Assembly (NCBI GenBank): GCA_019236395.1
Contig: JAFAJB010000025.1
Coordinates: 1 to 36,938, forward strand
DNA from: Cupriavidus sp.
GTDB taxonomy: Bacteria > Pseudomonadota > Gammaproteobacteria > Burkholderiales > Burkholderiaceae
DNA length: 36,938 nucleotides
Direction of reading: 5' to 3'
A program made the position numbers and the translations under genes. The notes under the pieces were generated by a model. That model saw only the letters and a list, made by a program, of their open reading frames with translations, made no database searches and had not been told where the DNA came from. Below, in pieces: positions 18,880 to 30,563 of this stretch (positions within the stretch are counted from its first letter, which is position 1; each line of letters starts with the position of its first letter).

Positions 18880-19836
18880 TCAGGCTGCCACGGCTTCCAG
18901 GGCCTCGGCGTTGCCGATCTTGCGCACGCCGGGCAACTCACAAGCGGCCACGGCATTGGCCAGCGCCTCCATCGCCGGCAAGCGCGTGAAGCTCTTGCGC
19001 CAGGCCAGCACCACACGGCGATCCGGCACCGGATCGGCAAACGGCACATAGGCCAGCATGTCGTTGCGGGGCTTGAGATCGGGCACCGAGGTGCGCGGCA
19101 GCACGGTAATGCCGACGCCGCTGGCCACCATGTGGCGAATCGTCTCGAGCGACGAGCCTTCGAACGTCTTCTGGATGCCGTCGGCGGCCTGCGAGAAACG
19201 CGACAGCTCCGGGCACACGCCCAGTACATGGTCGCGGAAGCAGTGGCCGCTGCCGAGCAGCAGCATGGTCTGCTGCTTCAGTTCGTCCGGGTCCACCTTG
19301 GTTTGCTCGGCAAGCTGATGTCCGCGCGGCACGGCCACCACGAACGGCTCGTCATAGAGCGGGCGCACGGTCAGGCCCGAGTCGGCGAACGGCTCGGCCA
19401 TGATCGCGCAATCGATCTCGCCCTGCTTGAGCAGCTCGATCAGCTTGTTCGTGTAATTTTCCTGCAGCATCAACGGCATCTGCGGCACGGTCTCGATCAT
19501 CTGCTTGACCAGCGCAGGCAGCAGGTACGGTCCGATCGTGTAGATCACGCCCACGCGCAACGATCCGGCCAGCGGGTCCTTGCCCTGCTTGGCGATCTCG
19601 CGGATCGCCATGGTCTGTTCGAGCACGCGCTGGGCCTGCGCGACGATCTGCTCGCCGATGCCCGTCACCGACACCTCGGAGGTGCCGCGCTCGAAAATCT
19701 GCACGGTCAGCTCGTCCTCCAGCTTCTTGATGGCGACCGACAGGGTCGGCTGCGATACGAAGCACGCCTCGGCCGCCCGGCCGAAATGGCGCTCGCGCGC
19801 AACCGCGACGATGTACTTGAGTTCGGTGAGCGTCAT
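18880..19836 (-). CDS. oxyR: OxyR-type LysR hydrogen peroxide-sensing regulator
   Basis: MTLTELKYIVAVARERHFGRAAEACFVSQPTLSVAIKKLEDELTVQIFERG; redox-Cys region LLGSGHCFRDHVLGVCPE. Confidence 0.95.
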   Translation of the reverse strand: MTLTELKYIVAVARERHFGRAAEACFVSQPTLSVAIKKLEDELTVQIFERGTSEVSVTGIGEQIVAQAQRVLEQTMAIREIAKQGKDPLAGSLRVGVIYTIGPYLLPALVKQMIETVPQMPLMLQENYTNKLIELLKQGEIDCAIMAEPFADSGLTVRPLYDEPFVVAVPRGHQLAEQTKVDPDELKQQTMLLLGSGHCFRDHVLGVCPELSRFSQAADGIQKTFEGSSLETIRHMVASGVGITVLPRTSVPDLKPRNDMLAYVPFADPVPDRRVVLAWRKSFTRLPAMEALANAVAACELPGVRKIGNAEALEAVAA

Positions 19837-19956
19837 GATTAATCAGGTTCGGTTAGGCGATAGATTTTAGCTTCGATTGCCGCCGTTGTCAGATCGGCGG
19901 AACGAAAGTCACCCCTGCGCCACTTGCAGACGATTCTGACTTTGCAGTAATCGTCG

Positions 19957-22215
19957 TCATGCCTTCAAAAAGTGCTCCCGGCCTCCCAGCCAGCGCGACA
20001 AGTGCGCTTCCACCGCCTCCGGGAAATGCTCCAGCATCAGCACGGCGGCCTCCTGGGCATAGTCGACGAGCCAGGCGTCGGTGTTGAGATCGGCAAAGCG
20101 CAGCATCGCCTCGCCCGACTGGCGCGCGCCCAGGAATTCTCCGGGGCCGCGGATCTGCAGGTCGCGTCGCGCGATCTCGAAGCCATCAGTGGTCTCGCGC
20201 ATCGTCGCCAGCCGCTCGCGCGCCGTCGGCGACAGCGGTGCCTGGTACATCAGCAGGCAGACCGACTCGGCGCTGCCCCGCCCCACGCGGCCCCGTAGCT
20301 GGTGCAATTGCGCCAGTCCGAAGCGCTCGGCATGTTCGATGACCATCAGCGATGCATTGGGGACGTCCACACCCACCTCGATCACGGTCGTGGCCACCAG
20401 CACCTGCAGCCGGTTGGCGGTGAAATCGTCCATCACCGAGGCTTTCTCGGCCGGCGGCAGGCGGCCGTGGACCAGGCCGACGCGCAGGTCGGGCAGCGCG
20501 GCCACCAGCGTTTCGTAAGTCTCCACCGCCGTCTGGAGTTGCAGCGCCTCGCTTTCCTCGATCAGCGGCCAGACCCAGTAGACCTGGCGCCCTTCCGCGG
20601 CTGCATGGTGCACGCGCTCGATCACCTCGTCGCGGCGCGCGTCGTTGACCAGGCGCGTGACAATCGGCGTGCGGCCGGGCGGCAACTCGTCGATCACGGA
20701 GACATCGAGATCGGCGTAGTAGGTCATCGCCAGCGTGCGCGGGATCGGCGTGGCCGACATCATGAGCTGGTGCGGCACCACCTTTTCCTCGACCGGCCGC
20801 GGTTTTGCCCCCGGCTGCTCCCCCGTCTTTTCACTATCGCCAGCCTTGCCGCGCAGGGCCAGCCGCTGGGCGACGCCGAAGCGATGCTGTTCGTCGACCA
20901 CGGCCAGGCCGAGCTTCGCAAACCGCACGGTGTCCTGGATCAGCGCATGGGTGCCGATCACCAGCTTCGCCTCGCCCGATTCGGCACGCGCCACGGCTTC
21001 GCGCTTTTCCTTCGCCTTCAGGCTGCCGGCCAGCCAGACCACGGGCACGCCAAGCGGTTCGAGCCACGCCGACAATTTGCGGAAATGCTGTTCGGCCAGG
21101 ATTTCGGTCGGCGCCATCAGTGCGGCCTGGTAGCCCGCGTCGATCGCCTGGCAAGCGGCCAGCGCGGCCACGATGGTCTTGCCGCTGCCCACATCGCCCT
21201 GCAGCAGCCGATGCATCGGGTGCGGGTGGGCCATGTCGGCGGCGATTTCCTCGACCACGCGCTGCTGCGCGTTTGTCAGGCGGAATGGCAGCGCGGCCAG
21301 GAAGCTGGTAAGCAGGCCGCCTGCGCGGCGCGGCATTGGCTGGGCGTTTTTTTCGCGCCGCGCTGCCTGCGAACGGCGCAGCGAAATCTGCTGCGCGAGC
21401 AGTTCATCGAACTTGATGCGCACCCACGCCGGGTGCGAGCGGTCGGCCAGCGCGGCCTCGCTTTCCTGCGGTGGCGGGTTGTGCAGCAGGCGCAGGCAGT
21501 CCATCAGCGGCGGCAGCTTCAACTGCGCCAGCGGACCTCGGAGCACGGCCTGAGGCAAGGTTTCCGGCATCGCCGTGCGCTGCATCGCCCCGCCGATCGC
21601 CTTGCGCAGATACGCCTGCGAGATCCCGGCCGTTGCCGGGTAGACGGGCGTCAGCCGGTCGGGAAGCGGCTCGCCCGGCGTCACCGCACGCACGGTCGGG
21701 TGGACCATCTCGGCGCCGAAAAACCCGCCGCGAATCTCTCCGCGCACGCGCAGGCGAACCCCTTCGGCCATCTGCTTGGTCTGGCTGCCGTAGAAATTGA
21801 GGAAGCGCAGCGTCAGTTCGCCGGTTTCGTCAGCGATCTTGACCACCAACTGGCGGCGCGGCCGGAATGTGACCTCGTTCGAGATCACCTCGCCCTCGAC
21901 CTGGGCAGGCAGGCCCATGCCCGCACGGTGAATGGCTTCGCGGATGGGCTCGAGCGTGGTCTCGTCCTCATAGCGCAGCGGCAGGTGCAGCACAAGGTCG
22001 ACGCTGCGCCGCAAGCCAAGCTTGGCCAGCCGTGCCGCGGCCGTGGACGGCTTGCCGTCGGCAGCCCGGGCGGGCTTTTTCGCGGCGGAGGCGGGTTCGT
22101 CGAGCGGATCGGTGGCGGTGCCTGGCATCAGCGCTGGAATATGGGCGGTAACAGGGGGCACAGCCGAAGCCGGGCGCCCAAGCCTTACAATGTCGGATTC
22201 GCCGATTTTACCCAT
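19957..22215 (-). CDS. recG: ATP-dependent DNA helicase RecG
   Basis: [84 protein letters not shown]-terminal start uncertain. Confidence 0.95.
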   Translation of the reverse strand: MGKIGESDIVRLGRPASAVPPVTAHIPALMPGTATDPLDEPASAAKKPARAADGKPSTAAARLAKLGLRRSVDLVLHLPLRYEDETTLEPIREAIHRAGMGLPAQVEGEVISNEVTFRPRRQLVVKIADETGELTLRFLNFYGSQTKQMAEGVRLRVRGEIRGGFFGAEMVHPTVRAVTPGEPLPDRLTPVYPATAGISQAYLRKAIGGAMQRTAMPETLPQAVLRGPLAQLKLPPLMDCLRLLHNPPPQESEAALADRSHPAWVRIKFDELLAQQISLRRSQAARREKNAQPMPRRAGGLLTSFLAALPFRLTNAQQRVVEEIAADMAHPHPMHRLLQGDVGSGKTIVAALAACQAIDAGYQAALMAPTEILAEQHFRKLSAWLEPLGVPVVWLAGSLKAKEKREAVARAESGEAKLVIGTHALIQDTVRFAKLGLAVVDEQHRFGVAQRLALRGKAGDSEKTGEQPGAKPRPVEEKVVPHQLMMSATPIPRTLAMTYYADLDVSVIDELPPGRTPIVTRLVNDARRDEVIERVHHAAAEGRQVYWVWPLIEESEALQLQTAVETYETLVAALPDLRVGLVHGRLPPAEKASVMDDFTANRLQVLVATTVIEVGVDVPNASLMVIEHAERFGLAQLHQLRGRVGRGSAESVCLLMYQAPLSPTARERLATMRETTDGFEIARRDLQIRGPGEFLGARQSGEAMLRFADLNTDAWLVDYAQEAAVLMLEHFPEAVEAHLSRWLGGREHFLKA

Positions 22216-22288
22216 GCCGTACCGATCACTGTGGTGGCACGCCCCCCGGGCATGCCGCCGCGCACGGTTTTGGCCGTTGCATCAAGCC

Positions 22289-23359
22289 ATGTTGACCCTT
22301 TCCGATTTCGATTTTCCGCTGCCGCCCGAGCTGATCGCGCAGTCCGCCCTGCCCGACCGCAGTGCCAGCCGCCTGCTGGTGGTGGAGCGGATCGCCCCGG
22401 AGGACACCGCCGACGCGGTGCGGCTGGTCGACCGCGCGTTCAGCGACATCCTGGAATACCTGAAGCCGGACGATCTGCTCGTGTTCAACGACACGCGCGT
22501 GATCAAGGCCCGCTTCTTCGGCCACAAGCCCAGCGGCGGCCGCGTGGAAGTACTGGTGGAGCGTGTCGTCGACACCCATACCGTACTGGCCCAGGTGCGC
22601 GCCTCGAAAACGCCGGCCGAAGGCAGCCTGCTCCACCTGGCCGACGATGCGTTCGCGGTGACCGTGGGCCCGCGCGTCGACCAGTTCTTCACGCTGCGCT
22701 TCCCGGAGCCCGCGCTCGACCTGATCGAGCGCTACGGCCGCCTGCCGTTGCCGCCGTATATCACGCACGACCCCGACGCCTACGACGAGACGCGCTACCA
22801 GACCGTCTATGCGCGCAACCCCGGCGCCGTGGCTGCACCAACCGCCGGCCTGCATTTTGACGATGCCCTGTTCGCCCGTCTGGACGCCGCCGGTATCCGC
22901 CGCGCGTTCCTGACGCTGCACGTCGGCGCGGGCACGTTCCAGCCCGTGCGCACCGAGAACCTGTCCGAACACAAGATGCATTCGGAGTGGTATGCGGTTT
23001 CGCCAGAACTGGCCGATGCCGTGCGCGAGACGCGCGCGCGTGGCGGCCGCGTGATCGCGGTCGGCACCACGTCGCTGCGCGCGCTGGAATCGGCCGCCGC
23101 CGAGGACGGCACGCTGTCCGCCGGCAGCGGCGATACCGATATCTTCATCACGCCCGGCTATGCCTTCCGCATCGTCGACGCGCTGATCACGAACTTTCAC
23201 CTGCCCCGGTCGACGCTGCTGATGCTGGTTTCCGCACTGGCCGGCGTGGAGGCGATCCGCAGCGCCTACCGCCACGCCGTGGAAGCACGCTATCGCTTCT
23301 TCAGCTATGGCGACGCCATGCTGCTGACCCGCCGCTCCGTAGCGACTACCCGCGACTGA
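22289..23359 (+). CDS. queA: S-adenosylmethionine:tRNA ribosyltransferase-isomerase
   Basis: [31 protein letters not shown]...[15 protein letters not shown]...[12 protein letters not shown]...[12 protein letters not shown]. Confidence 0.96.
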   Translation: MLTLSDFDFPLPPELIAQSALPDRSASRLLVVERIAPEDTADAVRLVDRAFSDILEYLKPDDLLVFNDTRVIKARFFGHKPSGGRVEVLVERVVDTHTVLAQVRASKTPAEGSLLHLADDAFAVTVGPRVDQFFTLRFPEPALDLIERYGRLPLPPYITHDPDAYDETRYQTVYARNPGAVAAPTAGLHFDDALFARLDAAGIRRAFLTLHVGAGTFQPVRTENLSEHKMHSEWYAVSPELADAVRETRARGGRVIAVGTTSLRALESAAAEDGTLSAGSGDTDIFITPGYAFRIVDALITNFHLPRSTLLMLVSALAGVEAIRSAYRHAVEARYRFFSYGDAMLLTRRSVATTRD

Positions 23360-24508
<1,149 letters not shown>

Positions 24509-24728
24509 ATGTTCCGTAGACCAGACAGGCAGCGAACTTTCCGCCACGCCGTGGTCGAATAGCTGGCGCACTTGACGCCTGTCCCGGGGTGCTCTTCTGC
24601 AACGTCCGTAAAGTACGTGGAAAGCACCCCGAACAAACCCGCAATTCGCCCTAGAATGCCAAGGCGGGACAACAACCGGGTGATAGAATGCCCGATTCCC
24701 TGAATGACCTTTGTGACGGAGAAGTAAC

Positions 24729-25055
24729 GTGTTGATTTCGAACGCTTTTGCCCAGACTGCCGGCGCCGGCGGCGCGGCCGGTGGCCTGATGAGCTTCCTG
24801 CCGATCATCCTGATGTTCGCTGTGCTGTGGTTCATCATGATCCGCCCGCAGATGAAGCGTCAGAAGGAAGCCAAGGCAATGCTGGAAGCGCTGTCCAAGA
24901 ACGACGAAGTCGTGACGGCTGGCGGTATCCTGGGCCGCATCACCAAGGTCAACGAGAACTACGTGACCATGGAAATTGCCGAAGGCACTGAAATCACTGT
25001 GCAGAAGAGTGCTGTGACCACCGTGCTGCCGAAGGGCTCGCTGAAGTCGCTCTGA
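24729..25055 (+). CDS. yajC: Sec translocon accessory protein YajC
   Basis: Hydrophobic segment then MIRPQMKRQKEAKAMLEALSKNDEVVTAGGILGRI; upstream of secDF. GTG (24729) or TTG (24732) start. Confidence 0.94.
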   Translation: MLISNAFAQTAGAGGAAGGLMSFLPIILMFAVLWFIMIRPQMKRQKEAKAMLEALSKNDEVVTAGGILGRITKVNENYVTMEIAEGTEITVQKSAVTTVLPKGSLKSL

Positions 25056-25260
25056 TCCGGCACCCTTCCGCCTGAAACCAGGCATGTCCGTGGCGCCCGA
25101 CGCTCCCGACCATGCCCTGCGCAGCCGCCTGAATCCGCATGAGGGTCCCGACCGGACCCCCGGCCGGGTTGCCAGGCGGCTGTTTGCCAACCGGTCCGGC
25201 TGATTCGGCGCGCATTGTGCGCGACTTGTCGGCCATGCCGACCGCAATGACTGGCCAAAG

Positions 25261-27126
25261 ATGAATCGTTATCCGCTTTGGAAATACATCGTGATCCTGG
25301 TGGCCCTGGCCATCGGCATCACCTACACCCTGCCGAACTTCTTCGGCGAGGCGCCTGCCGTCCAGATATCGTCGGCCAAGGCCACGGTCAAGGTCGACCT
25401 GTCCATGCAGAAGCATGTCGAGGAGATCCTGGCACAGAACCAGCTGAATCCGGATGGCGTGTTCTATGACGTGTCCGGCCAGTCCGGCTCGGTCAAGGCG
25501 CGCTTCCACACCACCGACGAGCAGCTCAAGGCCAAGGACGCGCTCGCTCGCGCGCTGAATCCCGACGCAACCGATCCCACCTACGTCGTGGCGCTGAACC
25601 TGTTGTCCGGGTCCCCGCGCTGGCTGACCGCGCTGCATGCGCTGCCGATGTACCTGGGCCTGGACCTGCGCGGCGGCGTGCACTTCCTGCTCCAGGTGGA
25701 CATGAAGGGCGCCGTCGACAAGAAGCTCGACAGCCTGGCTGGAGATGCGCGCACGCTGCTGCGTGACAAGAACATCCGTCAGGGTGGCATCGACCGCGAC
25801 GGCGAGCGCCTGACCGTGCGCTTCAACAACGCCGACGACGCCGACCGTGCACGCGCCCTGCTGGCCGACAACCTGCGTGAACTGGCGTTCTCGATGGACG
25901 GCACGAACGTCGTGGGCACGTTCACGGACGCCGCCCGCAAGACTGTGCAGGACGCAGCCGTCAAGCAGAACATCACCACGCTGCACAACCGTGTGAATGA
26001 ACTCGGCGTGGCCGAGCCCGTGATCCAGCAGCAGGGTGCCGACCGTATCGTGGTGCAGTTGCCCGGCGTGCAGGACACCGCCAAGGCCAAGGACATCATC
26101 GGCCGCACCGCCACGCTGGAAGCGCGCCTGGCCGACCCCGACGCACCGCGCAACCCGCGTCCGGGCGACCCCGTGCCGTTCGGCGACGAACTGTTCACGC
26201 AAGGCAACGGCGCCCCGGTAATCCTGCGCAAGCAGGTGATCTTTACCGGTGACCGCATCGAAAGCGCTGCCGCAGGCTTCGACCAGAACCAGCGCCCGTC
26301 TGTGAACATCAAGCTCGACGCCCAGGGCGGCCGCGTGCTGCGCGAAGTCTCGCGCGAGAACATCGGCAAGCCGATGGGTATCGTCCTGTTCGAAAAGGGC
26401 AAGGGCGAAGTGCTGACCGTGGCGACGATCCAGTCCGAGCTCGGTTCGAGCTTCCAGATCACCGGCTCGTACTCGACCGAGGCCGCCAACGACCTGGCCC
26501 TGCTGCTGCGCGCCGGTTCGCTGGCCGCACCGATGGAGATCATCGAGGAACGCACGATCGGCCCGTCGCTGGGTGCCGACAACATCCAGAAGGGCTTTGA
26601 CTCGGTGATGTACGGCTTCGGCGCAATCGCCGTGTTCATGATGCTGTACTACATGCTGTTCGGCGTGTTCTCGGTGATGGCGCTGGGCGTGAACCTGCTG
26701 CTGCTGATCGCTGTGCTGTCGATGCTGCAGGCCACGCTGACGCTGCCTGGCATCGCGGCTATCGCGCTGGTGCTCGGTATGGCCATCGATGCGAACGTGC
26801 TGATCAACGAGCGTGTTCGCGAGGAACTGCGCGCGGGCGCTTCGCCACAGATGGCCATTGCCACTGGCTTCGAGCGCGCCTGGGCCACGATTCTCGACTC
26901 GAACGTGACCACGCTGATCGCCGGCCTGGCGCTGCTGGCCTTCGGCTCGGGTCCGGTGCGTGGCTTCGCCGTGGTGCACTGCCTGGGCATTCTGACCTCG
27001 ATGTTCTCGGCGGTGTTCTTCAACCGCGGCCTGGTCAACCTCTGGTACGGCCGCAAGAAGAAGCTCCAGAGCGTGGCCATCGGCCAGATCTGGAAGCCGG
27101 ACACCGACACCCCGGTCGCCAAGTAA
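25261..27126 (+). CDS. secD: Protein translocase subunit SecD
   Basis: MNRYPLWKYIVILVALAIGITYTLPNFFGEAPAVQIS, YLGLDLRGGVHFLLQVD, GMAIDANVLINERVREELRAG. Confidence 0.97.
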   Translation: MNRYPLWKYIVILVALAIGITYTLPNFFGEAPAVQISSAKATVKVDLSMQKHVEEILAQNQLNPDGVFYDVSGQSGSVKARFHTTDEQLKAKDALARALNPDATDPTYVVALNLLSGSPRWLTALHALPMYLGLDLRGGVHFLLQVDMKGAVDKKLDSLAGDARTLLRDKNIRQGGIDRDGERLTVRFNNADDADRARALLADNLRELAFSMDGTNVVGTFTDAARKTVQDAAVKQNITTLHNRVNELGVAEPVIQQQGADRIVVQLPGVQDTAKAKDIIGRTATLEARLADPDAPRNPRPGDPVPFGDELFTQGNGAPVILRKQVIFTGDRIESAAAGFDQNQRPSVNIKLDAQGGRVLREVSRENIGKPMGIVLFEKGKGEVLTVATIQSELGSSFQITGSYSTEAANDLALLLRAGSLAAPMEIIEERTIGPSLGADNIQKGFDSVMYGFGAIAVFMMLYYMLFGVFSVMALGVNLLLLIAVLSMLQATLTLPGIAAIALVLGMAIDANVLINERVREELRAGASPQMAIATGFERAWATILDSNVTTLIAGLALLAFGSGPVRGFAVVHCLGILTSMFSAVFFNRGLVNLWYGRKKKLQSVAIGQIWKPDTDTPVAK

Positions 27127-27150
27127 GCCAGGACACATCAGGAAACCATC

Positions 27151-28125
27151 ATGGAATTTTTCCGCATCAAGCGCGACATTCCGTTCATGAAGCACGCGTT
27201 GGTCTTCAACGTGATCTCCTTCCTGACGTTTGCCGCCGCTGTCTTCTTCCTCTGGCACAAGGGCCTGCACCTGTCGATCGAGTTCACCGGCGGCACGGTG
27301 ATGGAGGTCAACTACCAACAGGCCGTCGATCTCGAAAAGATCCGTGGCCAGGTCGGCAAGCTCGGCTACTCCGACGTGCAGGTGCAGAATTTCGGCACCT
27401 CGCGCGACGTGATGATCCGTCTGCCGCTGCAGAAGGGCCCGGACGGCAAGCAGGTGACCTCGGCCCAGCAGAGCGAGCAGGTCATGGGCGCGCTCACGGC
27501 GGCCTCGCCTGACGTCAAACTGCAGCGTGTTGAATTCGTCGGCCCGCAGGTCGGCAAGGAATTGGCCACGGACGGTCTGCTGGCGCTGCTGTGCGTGGTG
27601 GCCGGCATCGTGATCTACCTGTCGTTCCGCTTCGAGTGGAAGTTCGCTGTCGCGGGCATCATCGCGAACCTGCACGACGTGGTGATCATCCTGGGCTTCT
27701 TCGCGTTCTTCCAGTGGGAGTTCTCGCTCTCGGTGCTGGCGGCGATTCTGGCGGTGCTCGGCTACTCCGTGAACGAGTCGGTGGTGATCTTCGACCGGAT
27801 TCGCGAGGCCTTCCGCAAGTACCGCAAGATGACCACGCACGAGGTCATCGACCACGCGATCACCAGCACGATGTCGCGAACCATCATCACCCACGGTTCG
27901 ACCGAAATGATGGTGCTGTCGATGTTCTTCTTCGGCGGCCCGACGCTGCACTACTTCGCACTGGCGCTGACCGTGGGTATCCTGTTCGGCATCTACTCGT
28001 CGGTGTTCGTGGCTGCGGCGCTGGCGATGTGGCTGGGCGTGAAGCGCGAGGACCTCGTCAAGGGCGAGAAAAAGGGCGGCGACACGTCCGACCGCGACGA
28101 CCCGAATTACGGCGCACAGGCTTGA
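27151..28125 (+). CDS. secF: Protein translocase subunit SecF
   Basis: GLHLSIEFTGGTVMEV, GYSVNESVVIFDRIREAFRK, TSTMSRTIITHGST. Confidence 0.97.
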   Translation: MEFFRIKRDIPFMKHALVFNVISFLTFAAAVFFLWHKGLHLSIEFTGGTVMEVNYQQAVDLEKIRGQVGKLGYSDVQVQNFGTSRDVMIRLPLQKGPDGKQVTSAQQSEQVMGALTAASPDVKLQRVEFVGPQVGKELATDGLLALLCVVAGIVIYLSFRFEWKFAVAGIIANLHDVVIILGFFAFFQWEFSLSVLAAILAVLGYSVNESVVIFDRIREAFRKYRKMTTHEVIDHAITSTMSRTIITHGSTEMMVLSMFFFGGPTLHYFALALTVGILFGIYSSVFVAAALAMWLGVKREDLVKGEKKGGDTSDRDDPNYGAQA

Positions 28126-28144
28126 GTGTTGGTCTGATGAAATG

Positions 28145-28172
28145 AAAAAAGGCACCCTCGGGTGCCTTTTTC
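28145..28172 (+). terminator. Rho-independent terminator after secF
   Basis: aaaaaa-ggcacc-ctcg-ggtgcc-tttttctt. Confidence 0.88.
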
Positions 28173-28266
28173 TTTGCGACACGGTACAGCATTGGCGAAG
28201 CTGCCGGTTGGTTGACAGCCAACACCGCGAGCCACGCCCAAGCGGGGTCAGGTGGTAGTGTCTTGG

Positions 28267-28418
28267 CTCTCTCTCCCCTCATGGGGAGAGAGAGGGAGAG
28301 AGGGGTCGTGCAGCTTGGAGCCACGTTAAGCAAAGCTGTCGGTTTGATCCGGCATGTCAGCGCTTGATACGCTGGCCCTCTCCCCCGACCCCTCTCCCGC
28401 AACGCGGGAGAGGGGAGC
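28267..28418. repeat. Second composite inverted pair of the dispersed palindrome family
   Basis: 28267-28308 ctctctctcccctcatggggagagagagggagagagggg and, inverted, 28377-28418 ccctctcccccgacccctctcccgcaacgcgggagaggggagcaaacc. Confidence 0.8.
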
Positions 28419-28427
28419 AAACCACCG

Positions 28428-29426
28428 TTACGCTTCCGTCAACTGCTCGATCCACACTGCGAGCCGATCCTTGGCAAACGACTCCGCGCGCGTCCCGATG
28501 CGCGCCGTGATCGCATCGCCTTCACGCTGCAATTGCAGCGCACCGCCAGCCTCTTCGAGCCACAGCAGCGCCGCAAGCCATGCAGCGTGTTCGGCGGATA
28601 CGGCTTCGGCCACGGGCTTGGCGACAAATTCGCTGAGCGCCCCCGGCGCGGTCCAGGTGATGACGTCGCCGTCGCGGCGCACCGCCGTGCCGAGCAGTTC
28701 CGCCAACACGGCCGTCGCATCACCGGCGCCACGACCAGCCAGCCGCGCACGCAGTTCCGCCAGCTTGGTGCCGACGGCATGGCCGAATGCACCGCTGCGC
28801 TGGCTCTCCGCACCGACCAGATCCGAGTAGTCCAGGCGCTGCCAGTCCGGTTCCGTGTTCTGCGCGCCCGCCAGCGACGCGCCGGACAGATAGGTATCCA
28901 CCGGCTGGAAACGCCCCGGGCCAATCAGGCTCGCGCACAGTGCGTGCACCATGCCGACGCGCGTGGACACGGTCTGCTTCTGCAGCACCATGAGCTTCTC
29001 GCGCACCAGCTGGTCACGCTCCCTGCGCAGGCCGGACAGTTCCAGCGCCTGCTTCAGCTCCATGCGCAGCGCCGTAATGTCCCACGGCTTCTTGATGTAG
29101 CGATGGATCTGGCCCTGGTTGACGGCCTCCACGGTCTGGTCAAGTTCCGAGTAGGCGGTCGTCAGGATCCGTACGATATGCGGATAGCGCTCGCGCGCGT
29201 AGCGCAGCAGTTCATTGCCATACTCGCCCGGCATGCGCTGGTCGGACACCAGAACGGCCAGGCTGTCGCCATGGGCATCAAGCAGCGCCTTGCCTTCTTC
29301 AACGGACCCGCCGGTCACTACCGGGGCCAGTTGGCCGATGGCCCGCTGGAAATACTTGACGGCCGTGGCCTCGTCATCGACGAACAGAATTGCCGGGGGT
29401 GCCTGCGTGGTATTCGGTTCGCTCAT
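28428..29426 (-). CDS. phcQ: Response regulator, PhcQ-like (REC domain plus C-terminal region without recognised DNA-binding domain)
   Basis: AILFVDDEATAVKYFQRAIG...VLVSDQRMPGEYGNELLRYA...YIKKPWD; last gene of phcBSRQ-ordered operon; ATGA overlap with the upstream gene. Confidence 0.8.
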   Translation of the reverse strand: MSEPNTTQAPPAILFVDDEATAVKYFQRAIGQLAPVVTGGSVEEGKALLDAHGDSLAVLVSDQRMPGEYGNELLRYARERYPHIVRILTTAYSELDQTVEAVNQGQIHRYIKKPWDITALRMELKQALELSGLRRERDQLVREKLMVLQKQTVSTRVGMVHALCASLIGPGRFQPVDTYLSGASLAGAQNTEPDWQRLDYSDLVGAESQRSGAFGHAVGTKLAELRARLAGRGAGDATAVLAELLGTAVRRDGDVITWTAPGALSEFVAKPVAEAVSAEHAAWLAALLWLEEAGGALQLQREGDAITARIGTRAESFAKDRLAVWIEQLTEA

Positions 29427-30556
29427 CGATCACTCCTGTGCATACGATTCTTGAAATTGGGGAAATCGAGGGTAACGGTCGTGCCGGCACCGGACGCTGA
29501 CGCGATCCGGATGCCGCCACCAAAAGACTGCATGACGCGATTGCAGAAAATCATGCCCATCCCGCTGCCGCCTGCTGCGGCGTGTGTGGTGACGGGGTCA
29601 ACGAGCAGCCGGCCCATCACTTCCGGCGGAATCCCGGGACCGTTGTCTGCGATCCGGATCTCGGGCCGCTCGCCGGCCACCACGACAAAGCGCAGCGACG
29701 GGCTGCCAGTTTCTGCCAGCGCGCGCAACGCATTGCTCATGACTGACGACAGCACCAGCGCCACACAGTTCGGCAGCGTTGGCACGGGAAAATCGCCGTG
29801 CAACTCGACTTGCACCCAGTTACGTTGGTTATCGGCAAATGGATAGGTATCCAGCAGGGATGCCACCAATGCCCCCGCACTGACTTCATTGCCAGGACCC
29901 GGCTTGGGCGTGGCGCCGCCCGCGCTGCTACGCACGGACTGCAGGAACGACGACAGCACTGCCAGGCAATACTGGGCGTTGTCATGCATGGCGCCGGCCG
30001 CATGGCCGATCTCGGCATTCCGCTGCAGGCTGTACTCGCCAGCCACGCGCGTCTCGATGCCGCGCGCGAAATTGGCGATCGCTGCCAGCGGCGTGTTCAG
30101 TTCATGGGCCAGAAAGGCCAGCGTCTCGTCGATCGCCATCAGCCGCTGCTGCCGTACCGCGCGCTCGCGGTAGCGTTCGCCGGCCATACGCAGCACTTCG
30201 CGTACGTCGGCCACGGTGATTGGCTTCTCCAGGATCCGGAAGACCTCGCCGTTGTTGACGGTCTCGAGGAGTATGTCCTTGTCGGCATAGGCCGTGACCA
30301 GGATCCGCACGATCTGCGGATACTCAAGCGACACCTGGCGGAGCAGGTCTCCGCCATCGCGGCCTGGCATTCGGAAATCCGTCACCAGTACCGAGATCCT
30401 TGCATGATGCGTACGCAGGATGGCGATGGCTTCGTCGGCGCTGCTGGCCGAAAGCACCTCATGCTCGCTGCCGACCGCGCGCGCGAAATACTTGCACGCC
30501 ATCTCCTCGTCATCGACGTAGAGAATGGTCGGGCGCGCCTGGCTTGTATCAGTCAT
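29423..30556 (-). CDS. phcR: REC-histidine kinase hybrid, PhcR-like
   Basis: ILYVDDEEMACKYFARAVG...VLVTDFRMPGRDG...ILEKPI then H-box FLAHELNTPLAAIANFARG and ATPase motifs IADNGPGIPPE, GSGMGMIFC. Start MTDTSQARP. Confidence 0.85.
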   Translation of the reverse strand: MTDTSQARPTILYVDDEEMACKYFARAVGSEHEVLSASSADEAIAILRTHHARISVLVTDFRMPGRDGGDLLRQVSLEYPQIVRILVTAYADKDILLETVNNGEVFRILEKPITVADVREVLRMAGERYRERAVRQQRLMAIDETLAFLAHELNTPLAAIANFARGIETRVAGEYSLQRNAEIGHAAGAMHDNAQYCLAVLSSFLQSVRSSAGGATPKPGPGNEVSAGALVASLLDTYPFADNQRNWVQVELHGDFPVPTLPNCVALVLSSVMSNALRALAETGSPSLRFVVVAGERPEIRIADNGPGIPPEVMGRLLVDPVTTHAAAGGSGMGMIFCNRVMQSFGGGIRIASASGAGTTVTLDFPNFKNRMHRSDR

Positions 30557-30563
30557 GGCTGCA

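Noticed and set aside
18520-19842. 440-aa + ORF opposite oxyR
   Set aside because: Antisense to oxyR with no domain; starts inside the dps upstream region.
19860-19874. Second OxyR-like site (ATAG-N7-CTTC) upstream of oxyR
   Set aside because: Only one good half-site; too weak to call autoregulation from sequence alone.
20302-22860. 852-aa + ORF opposite recG
   Set aside because: Antisense high-GC artefact; no recognisable domain, runs across recG and into queA.
24994-28182. 1062-aa minus ORF spanning the end of yajC, secD and secF
   Set aside because: His/Gln/Arg-rich composition typical of an antisense frame; sense-strand SecD/SecF are unambiguous, so no independent gene is supported.
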